NCBI RefSeq assembly: GCF_964340395.1
Contig: NC_135554.1
Coordinates: 17,183,092-17,216,591 of the forward strand
Length of the DNA stretch: 33,500 nucleotides
Direction: 5' to 3'
Origin: Glandiceps talaboti
Lineage: Eukaryota; Hemichordata; Enteropneusta; Spengelidae
Of the stretch, positions 19,390 through 28,920 are shown one piece after another. Below the pieces are notes generated by a model. That model had not been told where the DNA came from and did not search any database. It worked only from the letters and a program-made list of their open reading frames with translations. The translations under genes and the position numbers were made by a program. How positions within the stretch are numbered: position 1 is the first letter of the stretch; the number at the start of each line of letters is the position of its first letter.

Positions 19390-20253
19390 CAGACCAAAAA
19401 CCTAAACCTTGGACCACTAACGAAGTGGTCAGGGTGACCCTAAACCTAAAGTTACTGTCTCCAAACACAATGGTAACATATTTCTGCAGCATGCCACACA
19501 TAATTCAATTATGTACATCATGTCAAGTTATAACACAGTTTCCAAAAGAATGCATTGATGACAACTAGGGATAGAATTTGTCAACAACATCTAAACAAAA
19601 TATCTCAGGTATTAAAATGATGCTATTTGCACTAATTATTAACATTGACATCTGAAAGATAAAAGAATTGGCAAAGGTCAATACACATGTTTGAACTCTA
19701 TTTGAATTTAGTCTGGACCCCTCCCTGTACATCCAAAGAAATAGAAACGGTCCAAAGGCATTAAATTTCAGCAAGGGATACCCCACATTGATAAAGAAAT
19801 TAAAACACAAATGTATACGTCAGTCATATGTTTTCTGAACTTCAGTGGACAGATAATATAATATATCACATTTCCTGGATATCATATTCTGCAAGGTCTT
19901 CCCCGGATATGAGCCTTCATTTCCAGGAATTGATCCTTCCAAGGAAGAGAAGTAGTTGCCAAGAAATTCATCATATTTGACAAATTCAACGTCAATTCTA
20001 ATAGTCTGTTTTCTAAACTAAATGATGATAAATATTACAATAATTAATATATAATAATATATAGATTACATCTAATATATAAAATACATTGTAAATCACT
20101 TGAACAAAGTCAGTATGTATCGTTTTTTCTCTAGAAATGTTGCATCTCAAAACTGCCAAGAGTTCATGACATTCAAATGTCATTTATTTCATTAGTCATA
20201 CCCTGTACAGTCAAGTGTATCAAGCCATATTCACAATTTTATTATTGGAATTA

Positions 20254-20280
20254 CACTTTACACACACACACACACACCCA

Positions 20281-20343
<63 letters not shown>

Positions 20344-20405
20344 ACACACACACACACAGACACACACCCACTCACACACACACACACAGACACACACACA
20401 CACAG

Positions 20406-20461
<56 letters not shown>
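20254..20461. repeat. (CA)n microsatellite, about 200 bp
   Basis: Interrupted by CCCACT and CAGA variants. The His/Thr and Cys/Val open frames over it are artefacts of the repeat. Confidence 0.98.
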
Positions 20462-21381
20462 TTTAATTAACATTCAAATATCAGCCCAAATGAAAAAAAA
20501 ACTATGTGTTTCCTATAACCCTAGTGTCCCACCCTAAACATTTTTTAAAAACATTTTACAAAAACATGAAAACATAAGAAATTCTTTTGTCTTCTTGATC
20601 TTGACCTTCATGTTTTCTTTCCCAAGGACATGTGTACATATTTCATCAAACTGTCACAAAAAGGGTATTCAGACCAACGTTTTCTTTGCTTTTGGGTCGA
20701 AGCAATATTTTTCAAACATAAAATAATTAAAAAGATAAAATGAAATAAAATAAAATTCCAACGTAACCTACCATATTTTCTGAGGACATGTTATCGGAAA
20801 CACACAATTTTTTTTTTATAACCATTAAAACTTGAATGAAAATCATCATGGTAATTGCATGACAACATGACAACAGATGAATGACTTCTACTCTTTACAG
20901 AGATATACGATACCATTAATTTTACAAATGTTGTAGATAATAGCATTGAAGCATGACTGACTGAAAAACAAGTGAGTTCCATATATACAGCCACGGTTCA
21001 ACAAATTCTGAACGATTAGTAACTTTTTTTGTGAGGACTCAACACAACATTTTACAAGGTGGTTTACTATTTACGGGCAAAAAAAAAATAAATTGTTTGT
21101 TGTCAATAACATGTAGGTAGCTTGAAATTTTATTTTTATTTCATATTATTTTAGATTTTAGTTTTTAGTTTTCTGAGAAATTGCTTCAACTCTTAGGACA
21201 AGATACTCATTGGTCACATTACATATAGGATAGCTGAATTACGAGATGTAAAAGAAGTAAACCAAGACAATATTATATGTGATGTAGAGGAACACAATAT
21301 ACAGACTGTATTGTATATATTCAACTTCCACTTGGTATGATACCTCTGAAATGAGATTTTTTTAAAAGTATACTTGACCAA

Positions 21382-21408
21382 GGAAATGTTCTTGGCAAGA
21401 ACATTTCC
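21382..21408. repeat. Perfect 12-bp-stem hairpin
   Basis: GGAAATGTTCTT and AAGAACATTTCC are separated by GGC. No T-run follows and no transcription unit is evident. Confidence 0.85.
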
Positions 21409-21675
21409 ACCGAACTAGAAGTACATTCTCACTAGTCTCTTGGACGTAAAAATGTTTAGGGTTGGCGGCTTAAATTTAAACTAGGGTCGGTCAGGATAAC
21501 GAAAACACAAAAAAATTTTATTTGGCCTCAATAATGTTTTGCATATGATATCTGATCAGTTTGTGATACTTTGTATGTTGATTTTGTTATGTAATGTGGT
21601 GGAAAACACTGGCAGTAAATAGTGCTTTATTTATTTTAGAGGTATTGCCAGTTTGTTTTTTTTAGTTATTCTTAC

Positions 21676-21744
21676 CATAGATCTTAGAGGGTACCTCTAA
21701 GATCTATGTACTTTGTTTGTTTGTTTGTTTGTTTGTTTGTTTGA
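21676..21744. repeat. 14-bp-stem hairpin followed by (TTTG)n
   Basis: CATAGATCTTAGAG pairs with CTCTAAGATCTATG across GGTAC (21676-21708), followed by about seven TTTG units. The downstream GACTTTATTTAAACTCAATA could be the reverse of a retroelement tail. Confidence 0.8.
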
Positions 21745-22005
21745 CTTTATTTAAACTCAATAAATTGTTGAGCCAAAGTCCTCTTCTAACACAATGTCAA
21801 GTAAGGGATATTTACAATATTTACATTTACATTTTTATTAGCAGTAAAGTAAGATATGGTAAGACCATATCAGTGTCTTGATAGCAATTTCCTCAAAGAC
21901 TAGATTAGGTGGTACTCTACATAATGATACTTCTGCATATCGACCAATCACTTCAATCAATTAATTATTAGCTAACGTGCATTTTCCATAGAGATCCAAG
22001 TTTTC

Positions 22006-22030
22006 AGTTGTTGTTGTTGTTGTTGTTGTA
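22006..22030. repeat. (TTG)n microsatellite
   Basis: About eight trinucleotide copies. Confidence 0.95.
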
Positions 22031-22448
22031 CAGAACTGCAATGTTGTTATGTAATAACTTACAATGTACAAACAAATGATACAATAGACTGATAAGCCCA
22101 TGTTGTTTCTTTTATTTATTTTGGGCCTGGTTGATTGTGTTACAAGGGGGGCCAATGTACACTCCCAAATTCACACAGTTTACCTCCATGGGCCACAAGT
22201 CTCCTAATAGCAATGCGATTGGGTAAAAGGATCCTGCTACATGTATGTTTGTTGTGTCTCTGTTATTGTTCGTCTAGAATGAAATATGTCTAGCTCTGTG
22301 TCAAAAACGTAATGTTCCAAGAGTGAAACACCAAGCCTACATCATTCTAGCAAATAATACACTTTATATGTAAATGTTCAGGCATAAAAATATACTAGTT
22401 TAGTGTAGTCTAGCACTCTGCTATCTCACATAAAATCTTTCAAATCTT

Positions 22449-22804
22449 AAAGTGGCCATATAAATGAGGATTGGATTTTCAAACTATCGAACAATCTTAT
22501 CAAGGCTTCGTACTTGAAAAATCAATGTGAAACAACATAGACAAAGTCTGTTTTTGTAACTCAATACATTGCAAAAATCTAAAAATTGTGTAAAAAGTTT
22601 GTTATTGTATGTAGAATAACAGACACTTCACACATTTATTAATGTTTTCCAATTTATTGAGATACAGACAAGGGGGCTTTGCAGACAAGGGGGCTTTGCA
22701 TATGTTCTTTCACGATGATTTTTCAAGTAGGAAGCCATGATAAAATTGTTTTATAAATTAAAAATCCGAAATAAATACCAAATCCTCATCCATATGATCA
22801 CTTT
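22449..22804. mobile_element. Foldback element with diverged arms of over 100 bp
   Basis: The left arm (22449-22562) starts AAAGTGGCCATATAAATGAG and the right arm (about 22661-22804) starts, on the other strand, AAAGTGATCATATGGATGAG. Shared inner blocks include ATCA(A/T)GGCTTC(G/C)TACTTG, then AAAAATCA, then GTGAAA. The right arm contains a tandem 16-base duplication (ACAAGGGGGCTTTGCA). No clear target duplication was found. Confidence 0.7.
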
Positions 22805-23023
22805 CATAGTGGTTGGCATCCAGACCAGAGACATCCCCTCCACTGTCTATGTCCAGACTATGTCACTAGTGCTATCAAAATCATTGGATACCATGTTGAC
22901 CCATCCACTCTAGGCGTGTACACATGTGTAACTTATTGACATTTATCATGGAAATGTTTGTTTTGTCTTTCGTGTCAAGTCTATTCTGAAATGGTTTAGT
23001 CTCGTTCCTATACGACGTGTTAT

Positions 23024-23324
23024 AATTACTATGATCATCTCTACTCACATACAGGTAAAGTCATTATTCCAGCACAAAAATCTCTGCTACCCCTAACATA
23101 CAAACGTGATGATGTTATCGTGTCCTCACGTGATTTTAGTTTCAAACTGGCGAGGGGGAGTTCGGTTAATGAGCAAAAGTCTAAAGCAACTAACCAATTG
23201 TAACTGTCAGTCAATTTGTGATGGATTTCCACTGACATGCATTGTTTACCCTTCACGCAGCAGGGATAGTACAGATTTCAGTGCTAGAATAACGTATACA
23301 TGAGTGGAGATGATCATAATGAAT
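23024..23324. repeat. Inverted-repeat element, diverged 70-80 bp arms
   Basis: Outer pairing is ATGATCATCTCTACTCA (23031) with TGAGTGGAGATGATCAT (23301), continuing inward through TTATTC(C/T)AGCAC and a CAGCAGGGATAG region. Probably an old MITE. Confidence 0.6.
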
Positions 23325-23838
23325 AGCGTAGGAACTAGCTACACTACACAAGAATGTTCTGGAGCACATTCTTATGCATAAATGAAAAATAGTACAATCA
23401 ACTTGGGAAACATATGTATTAGCAAGAGTAGTAATTAAAGATAGAATGAGGAACAGCCTGACAGCCTGTGCAAGTTACAAGAACTTTCTAAAATACATAT
23501 TTGTTACTATTCAGGAATTTCTTTTTAAAGAGTGACTTCCCTAGTATCGTTTGCAGTCACTTCCTCCTGTGAAATATATATCAGTTCCTTTTTCTTTGGG
23601 TATTTCATGACATGACTCTTTTTTTTTCACACTACGGCACATACTAGATAGTAGAAATGTTCAAAAGTATTATTTTTTAAATGTTTCTCTTATCATTAGA
23701 AAGGTCGGTCGAGTAGGCTCTTTTATTTATGTTTTGATCCACCATCAATCACTGCATTCTTTGTATGATTATTTCAGAGTTACAAGTCACGACTATGATA
23801 CTCCATTCTGCTTACATCAAATCTATATCCATGTCATG

Positions 23839-23890
23839 CCGGATCAAACCCAGATAAATTTTCTCCGGATCAAACCCAGATAAATTTTCT
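23839..23890. repeat. Perfect tandem duplication of 26 bp
   Basis: The unit CCGGATCAAACCCAGATAAA plus TTTTCT occurs twice without change, just before the LINE fragment. Confidence 0.95.
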
Positions 23891-23894
23891 ATTT

Positions 23895-24203
23895 CTTTTT
23901 CAGTGCAAAAATTGGAATGACATCCCTGCCAACATAAAATGTATTTATTCTTTATATCGTTTCAAAGGAATCTTCCAAGCACAATCTACTGTCACAGTAT
24001 AACCGATCAACTGTATATCTGTAATTTTAATCGTGTGTACATAATACATTATATATTTTGAGTCATATTGAGTACCTTGCTGTGAATTTATGTATATAAA
24101 TTATATATGATGGGACAGGCCCAGACTAACTATTTCCTGACTCCCCAGTTACCCACTGTTATATTTATTTGGGATAAGTAAACTGATTATTATTATTATT
24201 AGG
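23895..24203 (+). mobile_element. LINE 3' end (last RT codons, 3' UTR and ATT tail)
   Basis: The frame 23904-24002 reads CKNWNDIPANIKCIYSLYRF, then KGIFQAQSTVTV and a stop. The N-W-N-x-(I/L)-P pattern followed by a basic phenylalanine-rich end is the usual C-terminus of CR1/L2-type LINE polyproteins. The 3' UTR carries GGGACAGGCCCAGACTAAC and CCCCAGTTACCCAC, and ends in (ATT)n at 24186-24201. Confidence 0.8.
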
Positions 24204-24644
24204 CCAAATAAAACAAATTGTGTGGTTCCCATAATGGCCAATTTCAAAACAGGGTGGGTATATGTTGGATTGTTCTGGGGTTTTTTTGTGTTTTTATTTT
24301 AAATCATGTGTGATCGCACTTTCTGTAAGATACATAGAATAAATCATGTACTATGCTGTATTCCACCATGTTGTTTTGATCACACTCAGTAATGATGTTT
24401 TCAAATCTCAAATCGATTTTACAATAATTTGCTTACAAAAACATTCATTTGTGTTATCAGTGCACAAACTTCCCAGAGATCTATTTTCAAACATTTTTTA
24501 TGGTGGTGACTGATTAGTATAGGCTTGCAGCAGATCTCCTCTTGCACCCATAAAAGCAAACTTTCTGTGTCTTGAGGTGGTTATGTATATTTGTGGGGTG
24601 AAACCTACATGAACTACTGAACCTCAGTTCAGTTGTGCTAAAAA

Positions 24645-24730
24645 TGACAACTGTCCGCAAGCTTATACAATGAAAATGTCTGCAAGCTTATACAGTGAAA
24701 AATGTCTGCAATGACTACTGTCTGCAATAA
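24645..24730. repeat. Short tandem repeats of CTGCAAGCTTATACA type
   Basis: GTCCGCAAGCTTATACAATG is followed by GTCTGCAAGCTTATACAGTG and two partial GTCTGCAAT units. Confidence 0.8.
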
Positions 24731-24935
24731 TCCATTTGGCTCTTGGTGTTATACACCCCATCCCTCTTCTCTGTGAACTTGTCAGTATCTCACACTGTCT
24801 GTCTCACTGGGCTGCAAATGGGCACAATAGAACACTCCCACATACACTCCCCCCCCCTCCCATCCACAACCTCATACTTAGAACTTGCTTGTTGCTAGGA
24901 AACCCCTCCCTATCAAACACATTTACAAAACTGAC

Positions 24936-25055
24936 CTGAACTGAAGATACTTTTTCCGTCAATCTATAGAATTGCATTCGATCCAACTTTGCCGAGGAAG
25001 CGACGCTGAGCGGTCCACGATTTGATATGCAACCTTCTACACAACAATCCAAAGC
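24936..25055 (-). other. Candidate noncoding upstream exon (possibly ovoA 5' UTR)
   Basis: This 120-base segment has a good acceptor (TTATAATTCTACAG before 25055) and donor (TTCAG|GTCAGT after 24936) on the minus strand, and lies in a CpG-richer patch. Spliced to ovoA exon A, it places an in-frame TGA upstream of the ATG at 14108, which fits a 5' UTR exon. It is open in another frame over its whole length, so it could instead be a coding exon of an unidentified gene. No homology is recognised. Confidence 0.3.
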
Positions 25056-25620
25056 CTGTAGAATTATAAAGATACAAGAATGTGTTACACACGTACGCAC
25101 TTATGTAAGAGGCGCCGCCGCTATAACTCATGCTATGTAATGGCAAGTGGAATTGTGCTGGGCATCGAGGTATAGTCTAGAGATTAGAGCATACCGGAAA
25201 ATGGACACGGGTCGTGAAAGCAGTTTTTGTTTGCATTTTATCAGACCAAGACATTGGGAACTTGGGAAGGTGAAGGAATGTAATTACTACAAATTACAAT
25301 ATACTGCTAGTCATATATACCACTGCACTGTAGTACTGTGGATGAGATGTCATTTTTTTTCATTCGTGTTGTCTGCATGCCCTCCGCAGTAAACATTACA
25401 CTAGTAAACGTAAAACAATGTGGAGACATTCTCTTACCTGACATACGACGAGCTATTGCAAAAAAAATATGTCAAAGATTGGTGGATGCGCCAAGCCACA
25501 GTTTGGTATTCTGTGATAAGTTCGCGGTTGGGGAATATATGTCTGTACCTGTCTCGCTGTCTGCAACATTGACACACCATGTGCACAGCGCTACGATGTA
25601 TACTATGCTAATTGATGGCG
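24960..25620 (-). promoter_or_regulatory. CpG-richer patch, candidate ovoA promoter/first-exon region
   Basis: CpG is common here (for example GCGACGCTGAGCGG, GGCGCCGCCGC, CGACGAG, GCGCTACG) compared with the depleted flanks. A strong minus-strand donor, TGTCAG|GTAAGAG, lies at 25438/25437, so a first exon could end at 25438 and splice to 25055. No TATA box or initiator can be assigned with confidence. Confidence 0.3.
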
Positions 25621-26600
25621 ATTCCATTTCCAATTGAGGGGAGGAATGCAGAGGTTAACACAATGGCCACAGTTTGAAACTAAATGTCCATGACAAACTC
25701 ATACAGCGTATACTGATATAATTTATGTTCACCATGCTCATGTATATTATCCCAAGATCCCCTATCGTGCACGTATGTTTGCCATGCGATTCGTATGTAT
25801 TCCAACCCAGGTTGTAATAGAACGCACCATCGATGATTCAGCAGTTTCGACTATAGGTCACAGTCAACTTGCGATGTCTCATTCATTTAGCTGACATTAT
25901 TACTGAAAACTGACTTCATTCATAATATTTGCACTCATGGACAAGTTGCTCTCATTTCACTTGCAACAACAGGTGTACATATTCAAAAGCCAAATAGGTT
26001 TATTCAAATGTTAGAACTACAAATACAAGTGTGTGATGTGGAGAGCTAGACCAGGGTCTGTTGTCATCGATACACAACAAAGAAATGTGGCGTTTTTTGT
26101 GTTGGGGGTAAACCATTTGATTTCGGGGGGTGGGCTGGAGGATTTTCGAGAAAAAAATTGACAATTGTGTACTTAAAATATATAATTAATTATGCAAATG
26201 AATAATTTAGCTTTACATGGCACCCTGGCACATGTAATTTGTTATCATCAATATGTGCACCAACTTATGGAAGATGAAGCTTGTATTCTCATAATTATAC
26301 AAATTACAATTGAAAACTATGTCAGAAACTTGAAACTATATCACTGCATATATAAAATTTGAAGTATTCATTTTTGAAATATAGCCTAATTACTGAAGAT
26401 AATTAATCATGCAAATTAAACATTAAAGCTAAAAGCTATAGAACCTGTGAGCTTTTGTTAATCACGAAAAATAATTATGCAAACGAACCATTAAAACTGA
26501 CACTTAAAAGCTTTATGAGAAAAGTGAGCCAAATAGTCGTATTTAATGATTTATTAGTTTGTCTATTATTACTATTGTTTGTTAGTTAGTTGTCTGTACA
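25621..26600. other. No gene seen; AT-rich repeat in right half
   Basis: 25621-26100 shows nothing recognisable. 26170-26530 is AT-rich with several AATTATGCAAA(T/C)GA-like words and relates to 4080-4320. Confidence 0.7.
26170..26420. repeat. AT-rich dispersed repeat (related copy at 4080-4320)
   Basis: It shares AATTATGCAAATGA and TTTGTTATCATCAATATGTG with the first copy (one mismatch in the latter). Repeats of the unit may continue to about 26530. Confidence 0.55.
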
Positions 26601-26644
26601 GGGTTTGCAACACGATTCCTGGGCTCCCCGTGGGCGTGGTCTAC

Positions 26645-26728
26645 TCTCGGTTACCCAGCCTCTTTTGCCGTTGAGGGCATAACCCCCTGAGGTCATGCCC
26701 TCAACGGCAAGAGGCTGGGTAACCGAGA
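26645..26728. repeat. Hairpin with 34-36 bp stem
   Basis: The arms 26645-26680 and 26695-26728 pair fully apart from a TT insertion in the left arm; the loop is 14 bases. The stem contains TTACCCAGCC and GCCGTTGAGGGCAT. Confidence 0.9.
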
Positions 26729-26764
26729 CAACGCGTGGTACCATGGTTGGTGCATGGTGGTTGT

Positions 26765-26890
26765 CTTTTAATGGCGCTTTCCCACTCCTAGTCTGTTCTC
26801 AAAGCGCTTTACCGCCTATCTTAGCGGCACAACAGCCCTTTACTCCAACTCCCTCGGGAGCACACAATCCATTGCAACCTCTATAACTTC
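26765..26890. repeat. Probable dispersed repeat fragment
   Basis: It contains AATGGCGCTTTCCCACTCC, TCAAAGCGCTTTACCGCC and CCCTCGGGAGCACACAATCC. I associate such phrases with interspersed repeats in invertebrate genomes. No second copy is in the window. Confidence 0.4.
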
Positions 26891-27090
26891 AAGCGCATAA
26901 ACAACGTAATTAAAACATTCACATTGCAACCTCTATTATAGTATCAGGTCCTCATCAATTATACAACCGGGTTGACTCAGGCACAATCGTGGTTCAAATC
27001 TTATCCAAGGACTTTAGCCATTCAGAAACAAACAACAGCAATGGAACCACAGGGCACCCAGGAACCGTGTGACAAACAAAACAAAACAAA

Positions 27091-27273
<183 letters not shown>

Positions 27274-27282
<9 letters not shown>

Positions 27283-27555
27283 ACTATCAAATAAATGACA
27301 AATGAACAAGCAAACGAATGACAAGTGTAGGGACAAATATAATAATTAAATAAACCAGCAAATAAACAGATACTCGTGGGGGTATACCTAGATACGTTTT
27401 TGTACCCATCACTATACAAAAACACAAAAAACGTATCTAGGTATACCCCCACGAGTATCTGTTTATTTGCTGGTTTATTTAATTATTATATTTGTCCCTA
27501 CACTTGTCATTCGTTTGCTTGTTCATTTGTCATTTATTTGATAGTTTATTTATTT
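27274..27555. repeat. Perfect inverted repeat, arms ~128 bp, short spacer
   Basis: The left arm (about 27275-27402) and right arm (about 27429-27556) are exact reverse complements as far as I can read, including ACAAGTGTAGGGACAAATAT and GATACTCGTGGGGGTATACC. The spacer is about 26 bases (GTACCCATCACTATAC and flanks). Confidence 0.93.
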
Positions 27556-27720
27556 GTTTTGTTTCGTTTCGTTTCGTTTCGTTTCGTTTCGTTTCGTTTC
27601 GTTTTGTTGTGTTGTGTTGTGTTGTGTTGTGTTGTGTTGTGTTGTGTTGTGTTGTGTTGTGTTGTGTTGTGTTGTGTTGTGTTGTGTTGTGTTGTGTTTT
27701 GTTTTTATTTTGTTTTGTTT
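27554..27720. repeat. (TTTCG)n-(TTGTG)n compound microsatellite, right arm
   Basis: About ten GTTTC pentamers are followed by about nineteen GTTGT pentamers, at the place mirrored by CAGA/GATA repeats in the other arm. Confidence 0.97.
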
Positions 27721-27820
27721 GTCACACGGTTCCTGGGTGCCTGTGATGGAACTCGATCTGCAACCTGCAACCTGCAGATTCCAAGCCGACCACTCTAACA
27801 ATTCGCCCATCATATGACTT

Positions 27821-28180
27821 CGCATCTTTTCACTTCGTACATTTCATTGCAATACGTGTTTACCATAAACTTAGATATTTTTCAGTGCCACCAGAAAATT
27901 TTGCGATTTTACAGTCTTCAACTATTTCCCAAAGACTTACCTTAATACCCATTTCTAATCCTGGTGCACTTTGTTTATATACAAGAAGGAATTTTAGCCA
28001 CTACTTATTTTCACGGGGTTTTTTTTGTAATACTTTGAGTTAGACTTTCTCACATTTTTTCTCTAAAATCAAATTAGATTGCGGCCATAATCATAGAACA
28101 TGATGAAGAATAGTAAGTAGCATCGGGATTATTATACAGATACAAGTATCAGTTCAAGTCCTTTTTACATGTGGATGTGC
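27821..28180. other. No feature recognised
   Basis: Single-copy-looking AT-rich sequence with no exon or repeat that I can support. Confidence 0.6.
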
Positions 28181-28335
28181 GAGATAATACATCGGTTCAA
28201 CGGCATTCTCGCAAACAGAACTGTTATTTCTTCCGCGACACTGCGAAATACCTGTTGACAACGCGTTTTGGATGGTGCCGTAAAAGAGGCCGTGGTTTGC
28301 GACGATGTTCCATGGTTTCTATATTGATTTGCGAC
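28180..28335. promoter_or_regulatory. CpG-rich patch, possible promoter or exon of unknown gene
   Basis: About 14 CpG dinucleotides fall in roughly 150 bases (for example TTCCGCGACACTGCG, ACAACGCGTTTT, GCGACGATG), far above the surroundings. A minus-strand donor-like CAACAG|GTATTT lies inside. Open frames of 102 codons (plus) and 64 codons (minus) overlap it, and neither resembles a known family. Confidence 0.25.
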
Positions 28336-28408
28336 AGTTTCAATTCCCCTCACAAACATATCAACTTCATAAATTATAGAACATGGGTATCAGAAACAAT
28401 TGCGATTC

Positions 28409-28726
28409 ACTTCGTCCCTATTTCAACTCGCCCCAACTTCAACTCTTCCCACTCTTTTCAAAATCACGTAGGAAAGTAATTTACAGATCTTTGTAATATG
28501 ATTTACGTGTGCAAGTATTTTAGTTATAAAAGACGTTACGATACTACGTCTTAAAAAGACTGTATTGGATATATACTAATTTTTCTGTTTGGTACGGTTT
28601 ATCGCTCCCTTGTTTTGGTAGGAAAACCAAATCTTTATTGTTAAGATCCTGAAAAATATAACAAACAATCAGAAACCCGATGGCGCTGAAATTGGGGCGA
28701 GTTGACGAGTTGAAATTGGAGCGAAA
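28409..28726. repeat. Short-TIR element (~320 bp)
   Basis: The left end TTCGTCCCTATTTCAACTCG plus CCCCAACTTC matches the complement of the right end, TTCGCTCCAATTTCAACTCG plus CCCCAATTTC, which carries an extra 8-base TCAACTCG between the two blocks. Flanks show no clear duplication. Confidence 0.5.
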
Positions 28727-28824
28727 TTAATGATCTGTCACCCTCAGAAACTCATACTACGATACTTCAGAATGTCACCTCAGCTCAGCATTCTAAGCTG
28801 TTATAAGGGCGAGACCACGAATAA

Positions 28825-28920
28825 TCAACCAACCAACCAATCGATCGATCGGTCAATCAAATTTCTATAGCGCCGATTTCCATAACAATGTTCTGCTCAG
28901 TAGCGCCGAAATGACTAAAG
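28825..28920. repeat. (AACC)/(GATC) simple repeat joined to a TATAGCGCCGA-type repeat
   Basis: CAACCAACCAACCAATCGAT is followed by TTTCTATAGCGCCGATTTCC and AACAATGTTCTGCTCAGTAG. It looks like the tail of a dispersed element. Confidence 0.4.

Larger units (their letters stand above)
14146..24935 (-). other. Region upstream of ovoA exon A, possibly its first intron
   Basis: I find no convincing gene between exon A and the candidate upstream exon. Individual repeats are listed separately. Sub-stretches with nothing recognisable are about 15330-15890, 16060-16740, 17000-17600, 18000-18300, 19400-20250, 20470-21380, 21780-22440 and 23330-23830. Whether this is one intron depends on the candidate exon at 24936-25055 being real. 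Confidence 0.4.

Noticed and set aside
20177-20470. His/Thr-rich and Cys/Val-rich proteins
   Set aside because: Produced by the (CA)n microsatellite.
22760-22890. Acidic minus-strand peptide (SGGDVSGLDANHYESDHMDE) resembling a transposase end
   Set aside because: The frame is about 35 codons, overlaps the arm of an inverted-repeat element and has no conserved domain.
25338-25637. 99-codon plus-strand frame
   Set aside because: It overlaps the minus-strand CpG patch and donor site and has no family likeness.
28171-28479. 102-codon plus-strand frame in the CpG-rich patch
   Set aside because: It runs into the short-TIR element and has no family likeness; the CpG signal is noted, but not a gene.
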